Below are positions 7,292-15,339 of a DNA stretch of 64,000 bases, piece after piece. Below the pieces are notes generated by a model. The model was not told the origin of the DNA, ran no database searches, and saw nothing but the letters and a program-made list of their open reading frames with translations. Source of the DNA: an uncultured Eubacteriales bacterium (lineage in GTDB: Bacteria > Bacillota > Clostridia > Oscillospirales > Acutalibacteraceae); contig OMWP01000016.1 of the NCBI GenBank assembly GCA_900314795.1, positions 1 through 64,000 of the forward strand. Reading direction: 5' to 3'. How positions within the stretch are numbered: the first letter of the stretch is position 1; each line of letters begins with the position of its first letter. A program made the translations under genes and the position numbers.

Positions 7292-7974
7292 GAGTGATCG
7301 AGAACGCCCGTCTCAGGGCGATCCTGCGCTACGGCATCCCCTTTGTGCTGATCCCCGCGCTGGTCGCGCTCAGCGCAATCGTGTTTGAGGGGCAGCGGTA
7401 CCTGATCATCTCGCTCGGGATCGCGGTGCTGGCGCTGCTGTTGTTCATGACGGGCTTTGAAAAGAGAAACATCGGCTCGCGGCGCATGGTGATCACGGCG
7501 ATCATGACGGCGCTGGCGGTGTTCGGGCGCTTCATCCCGCTGTTCAAGCCGATCACGGCGATCTGCGTGATGACGGCGATCTACCTCGGCGCGGAGGCGG
7601 GATTCTTTTGCGGCTCGCTGAGCGTGCTGATCTCCAACATCTGGTTCGGGCAAGGCCCGTGGACGCCGTTCCAGATGCTCGGCTTCGGGCTGATCGGACT
7701 GATCGCGGGCTATCTGTCGCGTGTACTGCTCCGCTCCAATGTCCTGTTATTGCTCTACGGCGTGATCGCGGGTGTGGCATATTCGTTCCTCATGGACGTC
7801 TGGACGGTGCTGTGGTACGCGGGCGGCTTCGATTGGAAGCTGTATACGGCGGCGCTGGTCTCCGCCCTGCCGTTCACCGCGCTGTACGCCGTGTCAAACG
7901 TGGTGTTTCTGTTGATATTACGTAAGCCCGTGGGCAATAAGCTGAACCGCGTGAAAATAAAATATGGCGTGTAA
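7288..7974 (+). CDS. ECF transporter S component, probable cobalamin-specific
   Basis: A 228-residue integral membrane protein with about six helices. The central segment VFGRFIPLFKPITAICVMT, followed by an acidic EAGFFCG stretch and FGQGPWTPFQM (about 119-129), is the pattern of S components of the CbrT-like group, which includes the cobalamin/cobinamide-specific subunit described in Lactobacillus. The S subunit binds the vitamin outside and topples in the membrane with EcfT. The start codon overlaps the ecfA stop (ATGA), giving translational coupling. Substrate assignment rests on the family resemblance plus the upstream riboswitch and DUF4430 genes. Another ring-system substrate such as queuosine precursors is the main alternative. 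Confidence 0.82.
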   Translation: MRVIENARLRAILRYGIPFVLIPALVALSAIVFEGQRYLIISLGIAVLALLLFMTGFEKRNIGSRRMVITAIMTALAVFGRFIPLFKPITAICVMTAIYLGAEAGFFCGSLSVLISNIWFGQGPWTPFQMLGFGLIGLIAGYLSRVLLRSNVLLLLYGVIAGVAYSFLMDVWTVLWYAGGFDWKLYTAALVSALPFTALYAVSNVVFLLILRKPVGNKLNRVKIKYGV

Positions 7975-7978
7975 AACA

Positions 7979-8098
7979 GTAGGGGACGACGCTCGCGACG
8001 TCCCGAAACACATTCGACAGAAGACAGTTTCTGCAGGATATGGATGCCATCATCATCTAACATTCTTCTGCGGGACGTCATAAATGTCGTCCCCTACA
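7979..8098. repeat. Palindromic GTAGGG element with inverted ends
   Basis: Starts GTAGGGGACGACGCTCGCG and ends GTCGTCCCCTAC, enclosing about 80 bp. It follows the ecfS stop codon by five bases and may act as the 3' structure of that transcript. Confidence 0.75.
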
Positions 8099-8152
8099 AA
8101 AATTTGTCATTTCAACTTTTTTGTGATATACTCGCGGAAAGAAGGTGATCGG

Positions 8153-8821
8153 ATGCGATTGAAAAAGACCCTGCTCTCTGAGATAACCGAATATCTGCGG
8201 CTTCACTACGAGAGCCACGAGCCGCGTTTTGCGGCAAAGGAGTCGCAACCGCTTTTCCCTCGTGCGGCAAAGGGGATTTTGCCGCGTGCAAAAGGCTCTG
8301 CGGCACGCAAGCCGTCGGATACGGATGACGCTGTTCTCCTTGATGAATGTGCCGTGCCCGAACCCGCCGCACCCGCAGTCAATGCCGCCCCTGCTCCGAT
8401 CGAAGCAGAACCCGAGCGCATGGCGGCCATGCCGCTGCCGACTGCCGCCTACGGCGATCTGTCAAGTCGGCTCGATACGCTCGACGAGAGCTTTCAGGAG
8501 GCGCTGTTCCGCCTGATCGATGAGCGCGGGATGCGGGACAGCGTTTGCTATAAACGCGCGGGGGTCGATCGCAAGCACTTTTCCAAGATCCGCTCCAACC
8601 CCGCCTATCGTCCGTCCAAGCCCACCGCCGTCGCCTTTGCGATCGCGCTGGAGCTTAGCTTGGAGGAAGCGACGGAGCTTTTGCGCAAGGCGGGTTACGC
8701 GCTGTCGCACAGCTCCAAGTTCGATGTGATCGTGGAGTACTTCATCGTCAATCGCCGCTTCGATCTGCGAGAGCTCAATGAGGCGCTGTACGAATTCGAT
8801 CAGCCCCTGATCAACGGATAA
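8153..8821 (+). CDS. HTH-like protein with FSKIRSN domain
   Basis: A 222-residue protein. The ATG at 8153 is chosen because it follows GAAGGTGAT. Residues about 25-105 are Ala/Pro/Glu rich and probably disordered. Residues about 110-222 form a compact helical domain with the segment VDRKHFSKIRSNPAYRPSKP and ALELSLEEATELLRKAGYAL, an XRE-like arrangement that I recognise as a recurrent C-terminal module of Clostridia proteins also found behind macro or other signalling domains. It may bind nucleic acid or a partner. The next gene encodes a vWA protein, and such pairs may work together, but this is context inference. No catalytic residues are visible. Confidence 0.7.
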   Translation: MRLKKTLLSEITEYLRLHYESHEPRFAAKESQPLFPRAAKGILPRAKGSAARKPSDTDDAVLLDECAVPEPAAPAVNAAPAPIEAEPERMAAMPLPTAAYGDLSSRLDTLDESFQEALFRLIDERGMRDSVCYKRAGVDRKHFSKIRSNPAYRPSKPTAVAFAIALELSLEEATELLRKAGYALSHSSKFDVIVEYFIVNRRFDLRELNEALYEFDQPLING

Positions 8822-9349
8822 AAAGGCTCCCTTTGGTAAAGGGAGCTGCAGCTTGTCGAAAAAGTACAACAAACAGGAGCAGTACGTCTTTACTCCTCCC
8901 TCTGACGAGGGAGGTGCCGAGCAATTAAGCGAGGCGGAGGGAGAGATGTTATCTCTCCCCCGCGAATAAAATGAAACACCCTTTATGAAGTACTGCCCGC
9001 TCGCCCCCTCGTCAGAGGGGGCTGAATAAGTTTTTCTACAGTCTGAGGCTCCCTTTGGTAAAGGGAGCTGTTGAGGCGTTTAGCCGAAACTGAGGGATTG
9101 TATCGATAGAGCGTATGCGACCAATAGAAAATTGTCGCCTCGCAGGCGACCAAATGTCCTTTTGAATACGGTATACTGCGGTTGTAAGGTAAACAAACCT
9201 TACAGCCGTTTTTTTCAAATAGTCATTGCGAAGGGCGCGATCTTTAGGGTGAGATTGCCACGTCGGAACGATGTTCCTCCTCACAATGACAATTCGAAAT
9301 GCGCCCTGTGGCAATCTCAACCTTTATTATGTATTCAGGAGGTACAATC
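8822..9349. repeat. Intergenic repeats (CTCCCTTTGGTAAAGGGAG and GTCATTGCGA types)
   Basis: No gene seen. Palindromes CTCCCTTTGGTAAAGGGAGC occur at about 8826 and 9049, with CCTCCCTCTGACGAGGGAGG between them. From about 9221 to 9322 lie GTCATTGCGA and GTGGCAATCTCAACC ends of another family, just before the vWA ribosome site. Confidence 0.75.
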
Positions 9350-10060
9350 ATGTTAAAGAAAATCAAAGGAAGACTTAAAAATGCCGCAAACGCCACGATC
9401 ACCGACGCCATGAAGCTGCCGCCCTCAAACGATGTGACCGAGCTGGTCTTTATCCTCGACCGTTCGGGGTCGATGGGCGGATTGGAGGAGGATACCATCG
9501 GCGGCTTCAACTCGATGATTGAAAAGCAGAAGAAGCAGGCGGGCGAGTGCCTGGTCAGCACCGTGCTGTTCGACCATGAGATCAGCACCCTGCATGATCG
9601 TGTGCCGCTCGCGGACATCCCACCCATGACGGAGGACGATTATGTTGTGCGCGGCTGTACAGCGCTGATCGACGCGATCGGCATGACCGTCAGCCATATC
9701 GAGCAGGTGCACCGCTATATCCGCAAAGAGGATGTGCCCGCGCATACGATGTTCGTCATCACGACCGACGGCATGGAGAACGCCAGCAAGGAGTATTCCT
9801 CCGACAAGGTCAAGCGGATGATCGAGAAAAAGAAGCGTCAGGGCTGGGAATTCCTGTTCATCGGCGCGAATATCGACGCGGTGTCTACCGCAAGTCACTT
9901 CGGCATCGGCGCCGACCGTGCGGTGAATTATCACGCCGACAAGGAGGGTACCGCCGTGCTGTATAATTGCGTGAGCAAGGTCGTATCCTCCGCGCGCAGG
10001 TGTGCGCCGATCGCGGATAACTGGTGCGCCGAGATCGAGGAGGATTACGCCGGCAGATAA
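9350..10060 (+). CDS. vWA domain protein
   Basis: A 236-residue soluble protein. The ATG at 9350 follows CAGGAGGT. A von Willebrand factor A domain begins near residue 28: LVFILDRSGSMGG gives the MIDAS DxSxS at 37-41, and FVITTDGMENAS supplies the later acidic metal ligand. Such cytoplasmic vWA proteins bind a divalent metal and a protein partner through the MIDAS face; they are often seen in stress, tellurite-resistance or chelatase-like assemblies. No transmembrane segment or signal peptide is present. The gene follows the FSKIRSN-domain gene on the same strand, separated by repeats, so co-transcription is uncertain. Confidence 0.85.
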   Translation: MLKKIKGRLKNAANATITDAMKLPPSNDVTELVFILDRSGSMGGLEEDTIGGFNSMIEKQKKQAGECLVSTVLFDHEISTLHDRVPLADIPPMTEDDYVVRGCTALIDAIGMTVSHIEQVHRYIRKEDVPAHTMFVITTDGMENASKEYSSDKVKRMIEKKKRQGWEFLFIGANIDAVSTASHFGIGADRAVNYHADKEGTAVLYNCVSKVVSSARRCAPIADNWCAEIEEDYAGR

Positions 10061-10125
10061 AAAATCGGATGAGATCTGTCACACTTTACGGTTTCTTGTG
10101 TATATACAAGTGATAAAAGAATTAT

Positions 10126-10154
10126 TTGCATCATGCAGTCGGATGTGATACACT
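10126..10154 (+). promoter_or_regulatory. Promoter of BIG2/YARHG lipoprotein gene
   Basis: TTGCAT and TACACT are spaced by 17 bp, about 60 bp before the start codon. Confidence 0.5.
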
Positions 10155-10212
10155 GTAGATAAACACAGAGCACCTCTGCTGTGCAAGAAATCATGCTAAA
10201 GGATGGATCATC

Positions 10213-11148
10213 ATGAAAAGAAACAGTTCGATAGTTGTTTTATTACTGTTAGCGGTATTCACCGTCGGCATGCTGTCTGCGTGCTCTTTCGGCAAAGGCT
10301 CCGATCTGCAGATGAGCGAATCATCGCTCACTCTCGCTGTCGGCTCGTCGGCAAATCTTTCCGTTACCGGAAACTCCGGTTCGCTGACCTGGACGAGCAG
10401 CGACAATAATATCGCCGGGGTAGAAAACGGCAATGTGACGGCAAAATCCGTCGGCTCAGCCGTGATCAAAGCAGAGGACGAAAAGGGCAAATCCTGCTCC
10501 TGTAATGTCACCGTCAGCGATAAAGAGATCACCAAGATCGCGCTCGACCGCCAGTCCGCTACCGTGGACGCGGGCAAGACCATCCAGCTCACCGCGACCT
10601 TTACGCCTAAGGACGCTTCCAACACGACTTTGACATGGGTATCCTCCGATGAATCCGTCGCAGTCGTCAACAGCTCCGGTAATGTCACCGGCGTCAAAGG
10701 CGGCGTAGCCAACATCACCTGCAGAGCCCAGAATAATGTAGAGGCTTCCTGCACCGTGACGGTAAAGGGCGGCTCGACGAATCAGAGCAATAATAACAAT
10801 GCCGCCAATAATACTCCGCCTGCCAACAATGCACCCTACGGTCACTACAATCCCGGCTATACCTATCGAGCTTCGGACTTCGTCTTCCCGGAATCCTCCA
10901 GCCGTAAGCTGACCCGCAGCGAGATCAACTCCGTGCTCAGCAGCAGATCGGGCTCATCCGTCTCCGGCAGTGTGGCACAGGACGCGGTAAACGAGATCTA
11001 CGCGAGAAACGGTTATTGCTTCCAGAATCCGTCGATCCGCAGCTATTACGAGTCACAGCCCTGGTACTACGCTGATCCGAGCTTTACGACATCGGACTTC
11101 AACAGTGTTGAGAAATATAATATCAATTTGTTGCTGGAATACACCTGA
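10213..11148 (+). CDS. Lipoprotein with BIG2 and YARHG domains
   Basis: A 311-residue lipoprotein: signal peptide and lipobox LSAC with the acylated Cys at about residue 24. Two bacterial Ig-like group 2 domains follow (about 32-105 and 108-188); each has the core pattern TWxSSDxxxAxVxxxGxVT. An Asn-rich linker (about 190-215) leads to a C-terminal YARHG domain (about 225-305) with AVNEIYARNGYCFQNP and QPWYYADPSF. YARHG domains are extracellular and probably act in peptidoglycan or surface interaction. The gene is monocistronic, with its own promoter and a strong terminator. The exact ligand is unknown. Confidence 0.87.
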   Translation: MKRNSSIVVLLLLAVFTVGMLSACSFGKGSDLQMSESSLTLAVGSSANLSVTGNSGSLTWTSSDNNIAGVENGNVTAKSVGSAVIKAEDEKGKSCSCNVTVSDKEITKIALDRQSATVDAGKTIQLTATFTPKDASNTTLTWVSSDESVAVVNSSGNVTGVKGGVANITCRAQNNVEASCTVTVKGGSTNQSNNNNAANNTPPANNAPYGHYNPGYTYRASDFVFPESSSRKLTRSEINSVLSSRSGSSVSGSVAQDAVNEIYARNGYCFQNPSIRSYYESQPWYYADPSFTTSDFNSVEKYNINLLLEYT

Positions 11149-11161
11149 TAACACAAAAATC

Positions 11162-11196
11162 ACGGCAGGGTACCGCTTTGGTATCCTGCCGTTTTT
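11162..11196 (+). terminator. Intrinsic terminator after lipoprotein gene
   Basis: ACGGCAGGGTACC and GGTATCCTGCCGT form a 13-bp stem with a CTTT-type loop, followed by TTTTT. Confidence 0.9.
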
Positions 11197-11270
11197 CTGT
11201 CGTGCACATAAATCCCGGAGCATAGCGATGATACATTGGCTCGATTGGATTGGGTGTATCATATGGGGGA

Positions 11271-11954
11271 TCACTTGGCGTATCGGCTCAGATCGACATT
11301 CTCGTAATGACTGTCGGTGCCCTTGCCGGTCTGCATATCGACGGTGTAGGCGATCTCCTTTTTGTTGCCCTTCATGCCGCTGATCGTCGCAAAGAACGAT
11401 CCGTCGGCGTTCATAGTCGCGGAGAAGGTCATCCCCTCGCTGCTGCCGTATTCCTTTTCATAGCATGATCGTGCCATGCTGCTGAGTTGAGTGAGGTTAT
11501 AGTAGCTGAAATCCTCGATCGCGGCGCTGTCAAGGTAGAACAGTGAGATGATGTCGCCGTTTTCGTCGCTGACGGCGGCGGTGTTGCCGTTGTTCTCGAT
11601 GACGCGACGGTTGAGGACGGTATCTTCTTGATCGGAATGGATCTTGTAGAGCGCGAGCTCCTCGATGTAATCGAAGGATGCGGTTTTGCCTGTTCCTGTA
11701 TCGGGCTCGATCAGCGTGGCGGTCTGCGCCTGTGCATCGACGGCGAGCAGCTTTGTCACACCTGTTTTATACAACACCTGCCAGATACCGCCGCGCAGCG
11801 CCGAGCGGTGGGAGCCGACGTCTTTTTTGGTGTCGGAGCGTGTGGTGACGGTGGCGTCCGACGCGGCGGATACCGCGAACCCCGTGACGGCGGCAGCCGC
11901 GCCGAGGATGATGACGAGGATGAAGGCAATCAGGTTTTTGAGCTTGCTTTTCAT
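11271..11954 (-). CDS. Exported protein of unknown function
   Basis: A 227-residue protein with a strong AAAGGAGA site. An N-terminal signal peptide or anchor (about 8-31, IAFILVIILGAAAAVTGFAV) is followed by an extracytoplasmic region. The second half alternates beta-rich segments such as GMTFSATMNADGSFFATISG and ends ENVDLSRYAK. I do not recognise a family. The first extracellular 35 residues are Ser/Thr/Asp rich. It is convergent with the upstream lipoprotein gene and divergent from the histidine kinase at 12127, which might sense or regulate it. It could be a small secreted inhibitor or a surface lipocalin-like protein, but this is open. Confidence 0.75.
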   Translation of the reverse strand: MKSKLKNLIAFILVIILGAAAAVTGFAVSAASDATVTTRSDTKKDVGSHRSALRGGIWQVLYKTGVTKLLAVDAQAQTATLIEPDTGTGKTASFDYIEELALYKIHSDQEDTVLNRRVIENNGNTAAVSDENGDIISLFYLDSAAIEDFSYYNLTQLSSMARSCYEKEYGSSEGMTFSATMNADGSFFATISGMKGNKKEIAYTVDMQTGKGTDSHYENVDLSRYAK

Positions 11955-12064
11955 GGGGATTCTCCTTTTGCTTTACTGTTACCCTATCCTAGCAGATGTA
12001 CTGTGACAGAATAAGGACAAAAACCGTACTTTTTTGATAAATTCAGAAAAATTCAGAAAAACTC

Positions 12065-12093
12065 TTTCGTTTTTTCACAGTAACGTATATAAT
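12065..12093 (+). promoter_or_regulatory. Promoter of histidine kinase gene
   Basis: A weak -35 TTTCGT and a perfect -10 TATAAT, 17 bp apart. Direct repeats of AAATTCAGAAAA (12038-12060) lie immediately upstream and may bind a regulator. Confidence 0.5.
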
Positions 12094-12126
12094 AGAAGCG
12101 TATTCCGTATGACAGGATGTGAAACC

Positions 12127-13914
12127 ATGCATGTGTTCCAAAGTCGGATCATGACCTATCTTTCGATCGCTTTGATGCTGATCGTCGCCACGATGACGGT
12201 CTTGATGACCGTGGGTTCCGTTAGCTGGAACGATCCCGATGATGACGACAGCTTTACGATGATCGAGGGCGAGTATTCCGTGAACGGCGGCGATTGGCAG
12301 CCGACTTCGCCGAATGAGATGGTGCACGAGGATTTTGACAGATTGACCATCCGCGGCAGGCTGACCAATGTGCCGACAGGTGACAATGTCCTCGGCATCA
12401 CGGCGGAAAATATGTGGTTCACCCTCAAATCGGGCGGCAGGGTCATCGGCACCAACTTCCGTGCCGACGACAGCGCGTTCAAGAATACGCCCGGCTACAG
12501 CATCAGCTATATCAACGCCGAGGATGTCGGCGACGGACAGGACATCGAGCTCGAGCTGACGTATCCCTATCAGCTGCTCTCGTGCAAGAATCTGTCGGAC
12601 TATTTTGATGTTTTCGTCGGCTCAAAGGCGACCGTCTATGAGCTGTTGTATCGGTATAAAACTCCCACCATCCTGTTTTGTTTGTTGATCTGCTTTTTCG
12701 GATTGTTCTCATTCCCGATCGCGGGTATCGTTCTGGGCAAGATCAATTTCCGCTACCTATCCTTTGCGCTATTGTGCTTCTTTGCGGGACTGTTTATTTT
12801 AGCGCAGTCGGTTGCGTCCTATCTGCCGCTGTGGATCCATGATCCCGTGCGGTGTATGGCGGCGGCGACGATGACCGCGCATCTGTGTATGATCTCGGCG
12901 CTGATCTATATCAAAGTATGTCTCAAAGAGAGACATCATAAGATCGTCGGCAATATCATTATCGTGACTTCTGTTTTGCTGACGGCAACGGCACTGGTAC
13001 TGCATTATACAGGCGTCAGCGACCTGTACGCGGGCAAGCTGTTCATGCTGATCTTTGTCGCTGTCTGTGCGATCATCCTCACCTTCTGTATGATCTCGGA
13101 GGTCAAATCGAGCAGGGAAGCTTTTTTGACGCTGACCTCGATGATCCCCGTGCTGCTCTGCCTGCTGCTTGACGCGTTCAACGAATTCTTCAGCTTTACG
13201 ACGGTGCCGCTGTTTGAGATCGGCATGGCGCTGACCCTCATCAACCAGATCGTGATCCTGATCATCGATTTGCGCAAGCAGTATCTCGAAACGATCCGCT
13301 ATCAGCAGATGCAAAAGGAGCTGTATGAGGCGAAGGTGTCGCTGATGGTGTCCCAGATCCAGCCGCATTTTCTGTACAATTCGCTGACCTCGATCGCGAT
13401 GATGTGCACCAAGGATCCCAAAAAGGCGCGTTCCGCGACCATCAACTTTGCGGATTATCTGCGCGGCAATATGAACTCGCTCAAGCAAAAAGCCCCCGTA
13501 CCGTTCGCACAGGAGCTGGAGCATTTAAAGAAGTATCTCATGCTCGAAGAAATGCGCTTCGGCGATATGCTGCACATCGAGTATGATATACAGACGACCG
13601 ATTTTGTGATCCCCCAGCTCTCGGTACAGCCGCTGGTCGAGAATGCCGTCAAGCACGGCGTCGGGATGAAAGAGGACGGCGGCACGGTAACGATCGCGAC
13701 GCGCGAGGAGGACGATTGTTACAAGGTCATCATCACGGATGACGGCGTCGGGTTCGATACCTCCAAACCGATCGAGGACGACGGGCGCTCCCACGTCGGT
13801 ATGGAGAATGTCCGCCAGCGCCTCAAAGAGCTGTGCGATGCGGACGTCATCATCGAGAGCGAGCTCGGCAAGGGTACCGTCGCGACGATCAGAATACCGA
13901 AGCAATCAAGTTGA
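12127..13914 (+). CDS. LytS-type sensor histidine kinase
   Basis: A 595-residue membrane kinase. The ATG at 12127 follows AGGATG; an earlier in-frame start at 12109 is possible. Helix 1 is near the N-terminus, residues about 30-165 are an extracellular beta-rich sensor, and residues about 178-385 form roughly seven helices, a 7TMR-like layout. The His_kinase domain has the phosphoacceptor in QIQPHFLYNSLTS (His414), followed by PLVENAVKHG (N box), DDGVGF (G1) and GMENVRQRL. The family autophosphorylates and passes phosphate to an adjacent regulator, here the gene at 14076. The stop codon lies inside the -35 box of a repeat-borne promoter for that regulator. The stimulus is unknown. Confidence 0.92.
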   Translation: MHVFQSRIMTYLSIALMLIVATMTVLMTVGSVSWNDPDDDDSFTMIEGEYSVNGGDWQPTSPNEMVHEDFDRLTIRGRLTNVPTGDNVLGITAENMWFTLKSGGRVIGTNFRADDSAFKNTPGYSISYINAEDVGDGQDIELELTYPYQLLSCKNLSDYFDVFVGSKATVYELLYRYKTPTILFCLLICFFGLFSFPIAGIVLGKINFRYLSFALLCFFAGLFILAQSVASYLPLWIHDPVRCMAAATMTAHLCMISALIYIKVCLKERHHKIVGNIIIVTSVLLTATALVLHYTGVSDLYAGKLFMLIFVAVCAIILTFCMISEVKSSREAFLTLTSMIPVLLCLLLDAFNEFFSFTTVPLFEIGMALTLINQIVILIIDLRKQYLETIRYQQMQKELYEAKVSLMVSQIQPHFLYNSLTSIAMMCTKDPKKARSATINFADYLRGNMNSLKQKAPVPFAQELEHLKKYLMLEEMRFGDMLHIEYDIQTTDFVIPQLSVQPLVENAVKHGVGMKEDGGTVTIATREEDDCYKVIITDDGVGFDTSKPIEDDGRSHVGMENVRQRLKELCDADVIIESELGKGTVATIRIPKQSS

Positions 13915-13939
13915 CAATGGAAAGTGGAAAATGGATAAT
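13911..13939 (+). promoter_or_regulatory. Consensus promoter carried by repeat element
   Basis: A perfect TTGACA, a 17-bp spacer and GATAAT. The -35 overlaps the kinase stop codon and the spacer is made of the GGAAAGTGG/GGAAAATGG repeat units. It would transcribe the response regulator gene independently of the kinase. Confidence 0.55.
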
Positions 13940-14066
13940 TGTGGGTGGGCTAGCCCACACTCTATTTGTAATGCCGAGGCATAACGTCTCATATTATTAC
14001 AAATTCGGAGCGTAGCGACCCTTCACTTTCCACTTTCAACTTTCAACTTTCCATTTTATATACCCG
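13911..14066. repeat. Microsatellite-ended inverted-repeat element A
   Basis: The left end carries ATGGAAAGTGGAAAATGG units. The right end (14022-14054) carries the inverse units CACTTTCCACTTTCAACTTT. Between them lie about 90 bp including the hairpin GTGGGTGGGCTAGCCCACAC. It fills the whole gap between the kinase stop and the regulator ribosome site. Confidence 0.75.
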
Positions 14067-14075
14067 GAGGAAAAA

Positions 14076-14864
14076 ATGAAAATATTATGTGTAGACGACG
14101 AGCCTTTGGCATTGGAAATGCTCGTTGAAGCAATCGAAGAAGCAAAGCCCGACGCGGATCTGAAGGCGTTCTCTAAGCAGAGCGAGCTGCTCGACGAAGC
14201 GCAGCAGAACGGCTGTGATATCGCGTTCCTCGACATCCATATGCGCGGCATGAACGGCGTGGAGCTCGCCAAAAGGCTCAAAGAGATCAATCCCAAGATG
14301 AATATCATTTTCGTTACGGGCTACGATGAATACACCGGTGACGCGATGCGCCTGCGTGCCAGCGGCTATGTGATGAAGCCCGTCACCAAGGAGAAGCTCG
14401 AGGAGGAGCTCAGAGAGCTGCGCTTCCCGATCGAGCCGAAGAGTAACGCGATACTGAAAGTGCAGTGCTTCGGTAATTTTGACGTATTCACCCCCGACGG
14501 AAAGCCCCTGCATTTTGAACGCAGCAAGAGCAAAGAGGTGTTTGCCTATCTGGTGCACCGCCACGGCAGCTCCTGCACCATCAAGGAGATCGCCGCCGCG
14601 TTGTTTGAGGATGAACCGTATGATTTGAAACAGCAGGCGTATCTGCAAAAGATCATTTCGGCGATGATGAAAAGCCTCAGAAAGGTCGGTGCCGACAAGG
14701 TGATCAACAAGAGCTATAACAATATGTCGGTGAACGTCGACCTGCTCGATTGTGATTATTATCGGTTTTTGGAGCTGGACGCCGGCGCGGTCAATTCCTA
14801 CCACAGCGAGTATATGAGCCAGTATTACTGGGCGGATTTCATGTTTGAAAGCTACGATTATTGA
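14076..14864 (+). CDS. Response regulator with SARP-like output domain
   Basis: A 262-residue protein after CCGGAGGAAA. Receiver domain 1-120: acidic pocket VDDEP (Asp7, Asp8), phosphoacceptor Asp53 in FLDIHM and the conserved Lys in VMKPVTKEKL. Residues about 130-262 resemble the winged-helix of SARP/transcriptional activator family regulators: QCFGNFDVFTPDGKPLHFER, then SKSKEVFAYLVHRHG and IKEIAAALFEDEP. LytS-type kinases usually pair with LytTR regulators, so this output domain is less usual. It probably activates transcription of unidentified targets. The gene is followed by a strong terminator. Confidence 0.9.
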   Translation: MKILCVDDEPLALEMLVEAIEEAKPDADLKAFSKQSELLDEAQQNGCDIAFLDIHMRGMNGVELAKRLKEINPKMNIIFVTGYDEYTGDAMRLRASGYVMKPVTKEKLEEELRELRFPIEPKSNAILKVQCFGNFDVFTPDGKPLHFERSKSKEVFAYLVHRHGSSCTIKEIAAALFEDEPYDLKQQAYLQKIISAMMKSLRKVGADKVINKSYNNMSVNVDLLDCDYYRFLELDAGAVNSYHSEYMSQYYWADFMFESYDY

Positions 14865-14882
14865 GAATCAACAGAGGTTAAG

Positions 14883-14913
14883 AAAGCGCACGTCATGTAA
14901 CGTGCGCTTTTTG
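14883..14913 (+). terminator. Intrinsic terminator after response regulator
   Basis: AAAGCGCACG and CGTGCGCTTT form a 10-bp stem around a seven-base loop and end in TTTTT. Confidence 0.88.
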
Positions 14914-14924
14914 TGTCGATGATC

Positions 14925-15335
14925 GTAGGGGCGTTTCCATGCAAATTCTCTGCAACGCCTTCTGTAGGGGAGGGGCTTTGAGGAATTGTCCAAATCTTTG
15001 ATTTGGCACACAATTCCCATGCAACAGCGCTCCAAGAACAGACGAAGTCTGTGATTGGCTAAGCGCCACTGCTGCTCCTCCCGAAACCTTTCCGATACAT
15101 GCCTTCGAAACGAGAAGCAGATCGATTCTTCCGTAGGGTACGGCATTTATGACGTACCGCACGTTTAGTTACGAAGCCATCCAAACGCGGAGCACATCCC
15201 ACTGTAGGGGTCGGCGCCCCGACGACCCGCAGAATGACGGGCGTTTTTGTTATCGAAAACGTGAGATAGGAAATAAACGCTTCTGCCATGCGGGGCGTCA
15301 TAAATGTCGCCCCCTACAATTTCACTGCGACATTT
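14925..15335. repeat. Intergenic GTAGGG repeat cluster
   Basis: No gene seen. GTAGGG heads occur at 14963, 15133 and 15203, and the closing CCCCCTAC is at 15310-15317. The unit at 15203-15319 is a complete element with inverted ends. The cluster lies in the 3' region of fbp (reverse strand). Confidence 0.75.
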
Positions 15336-15339
15336 ATTC

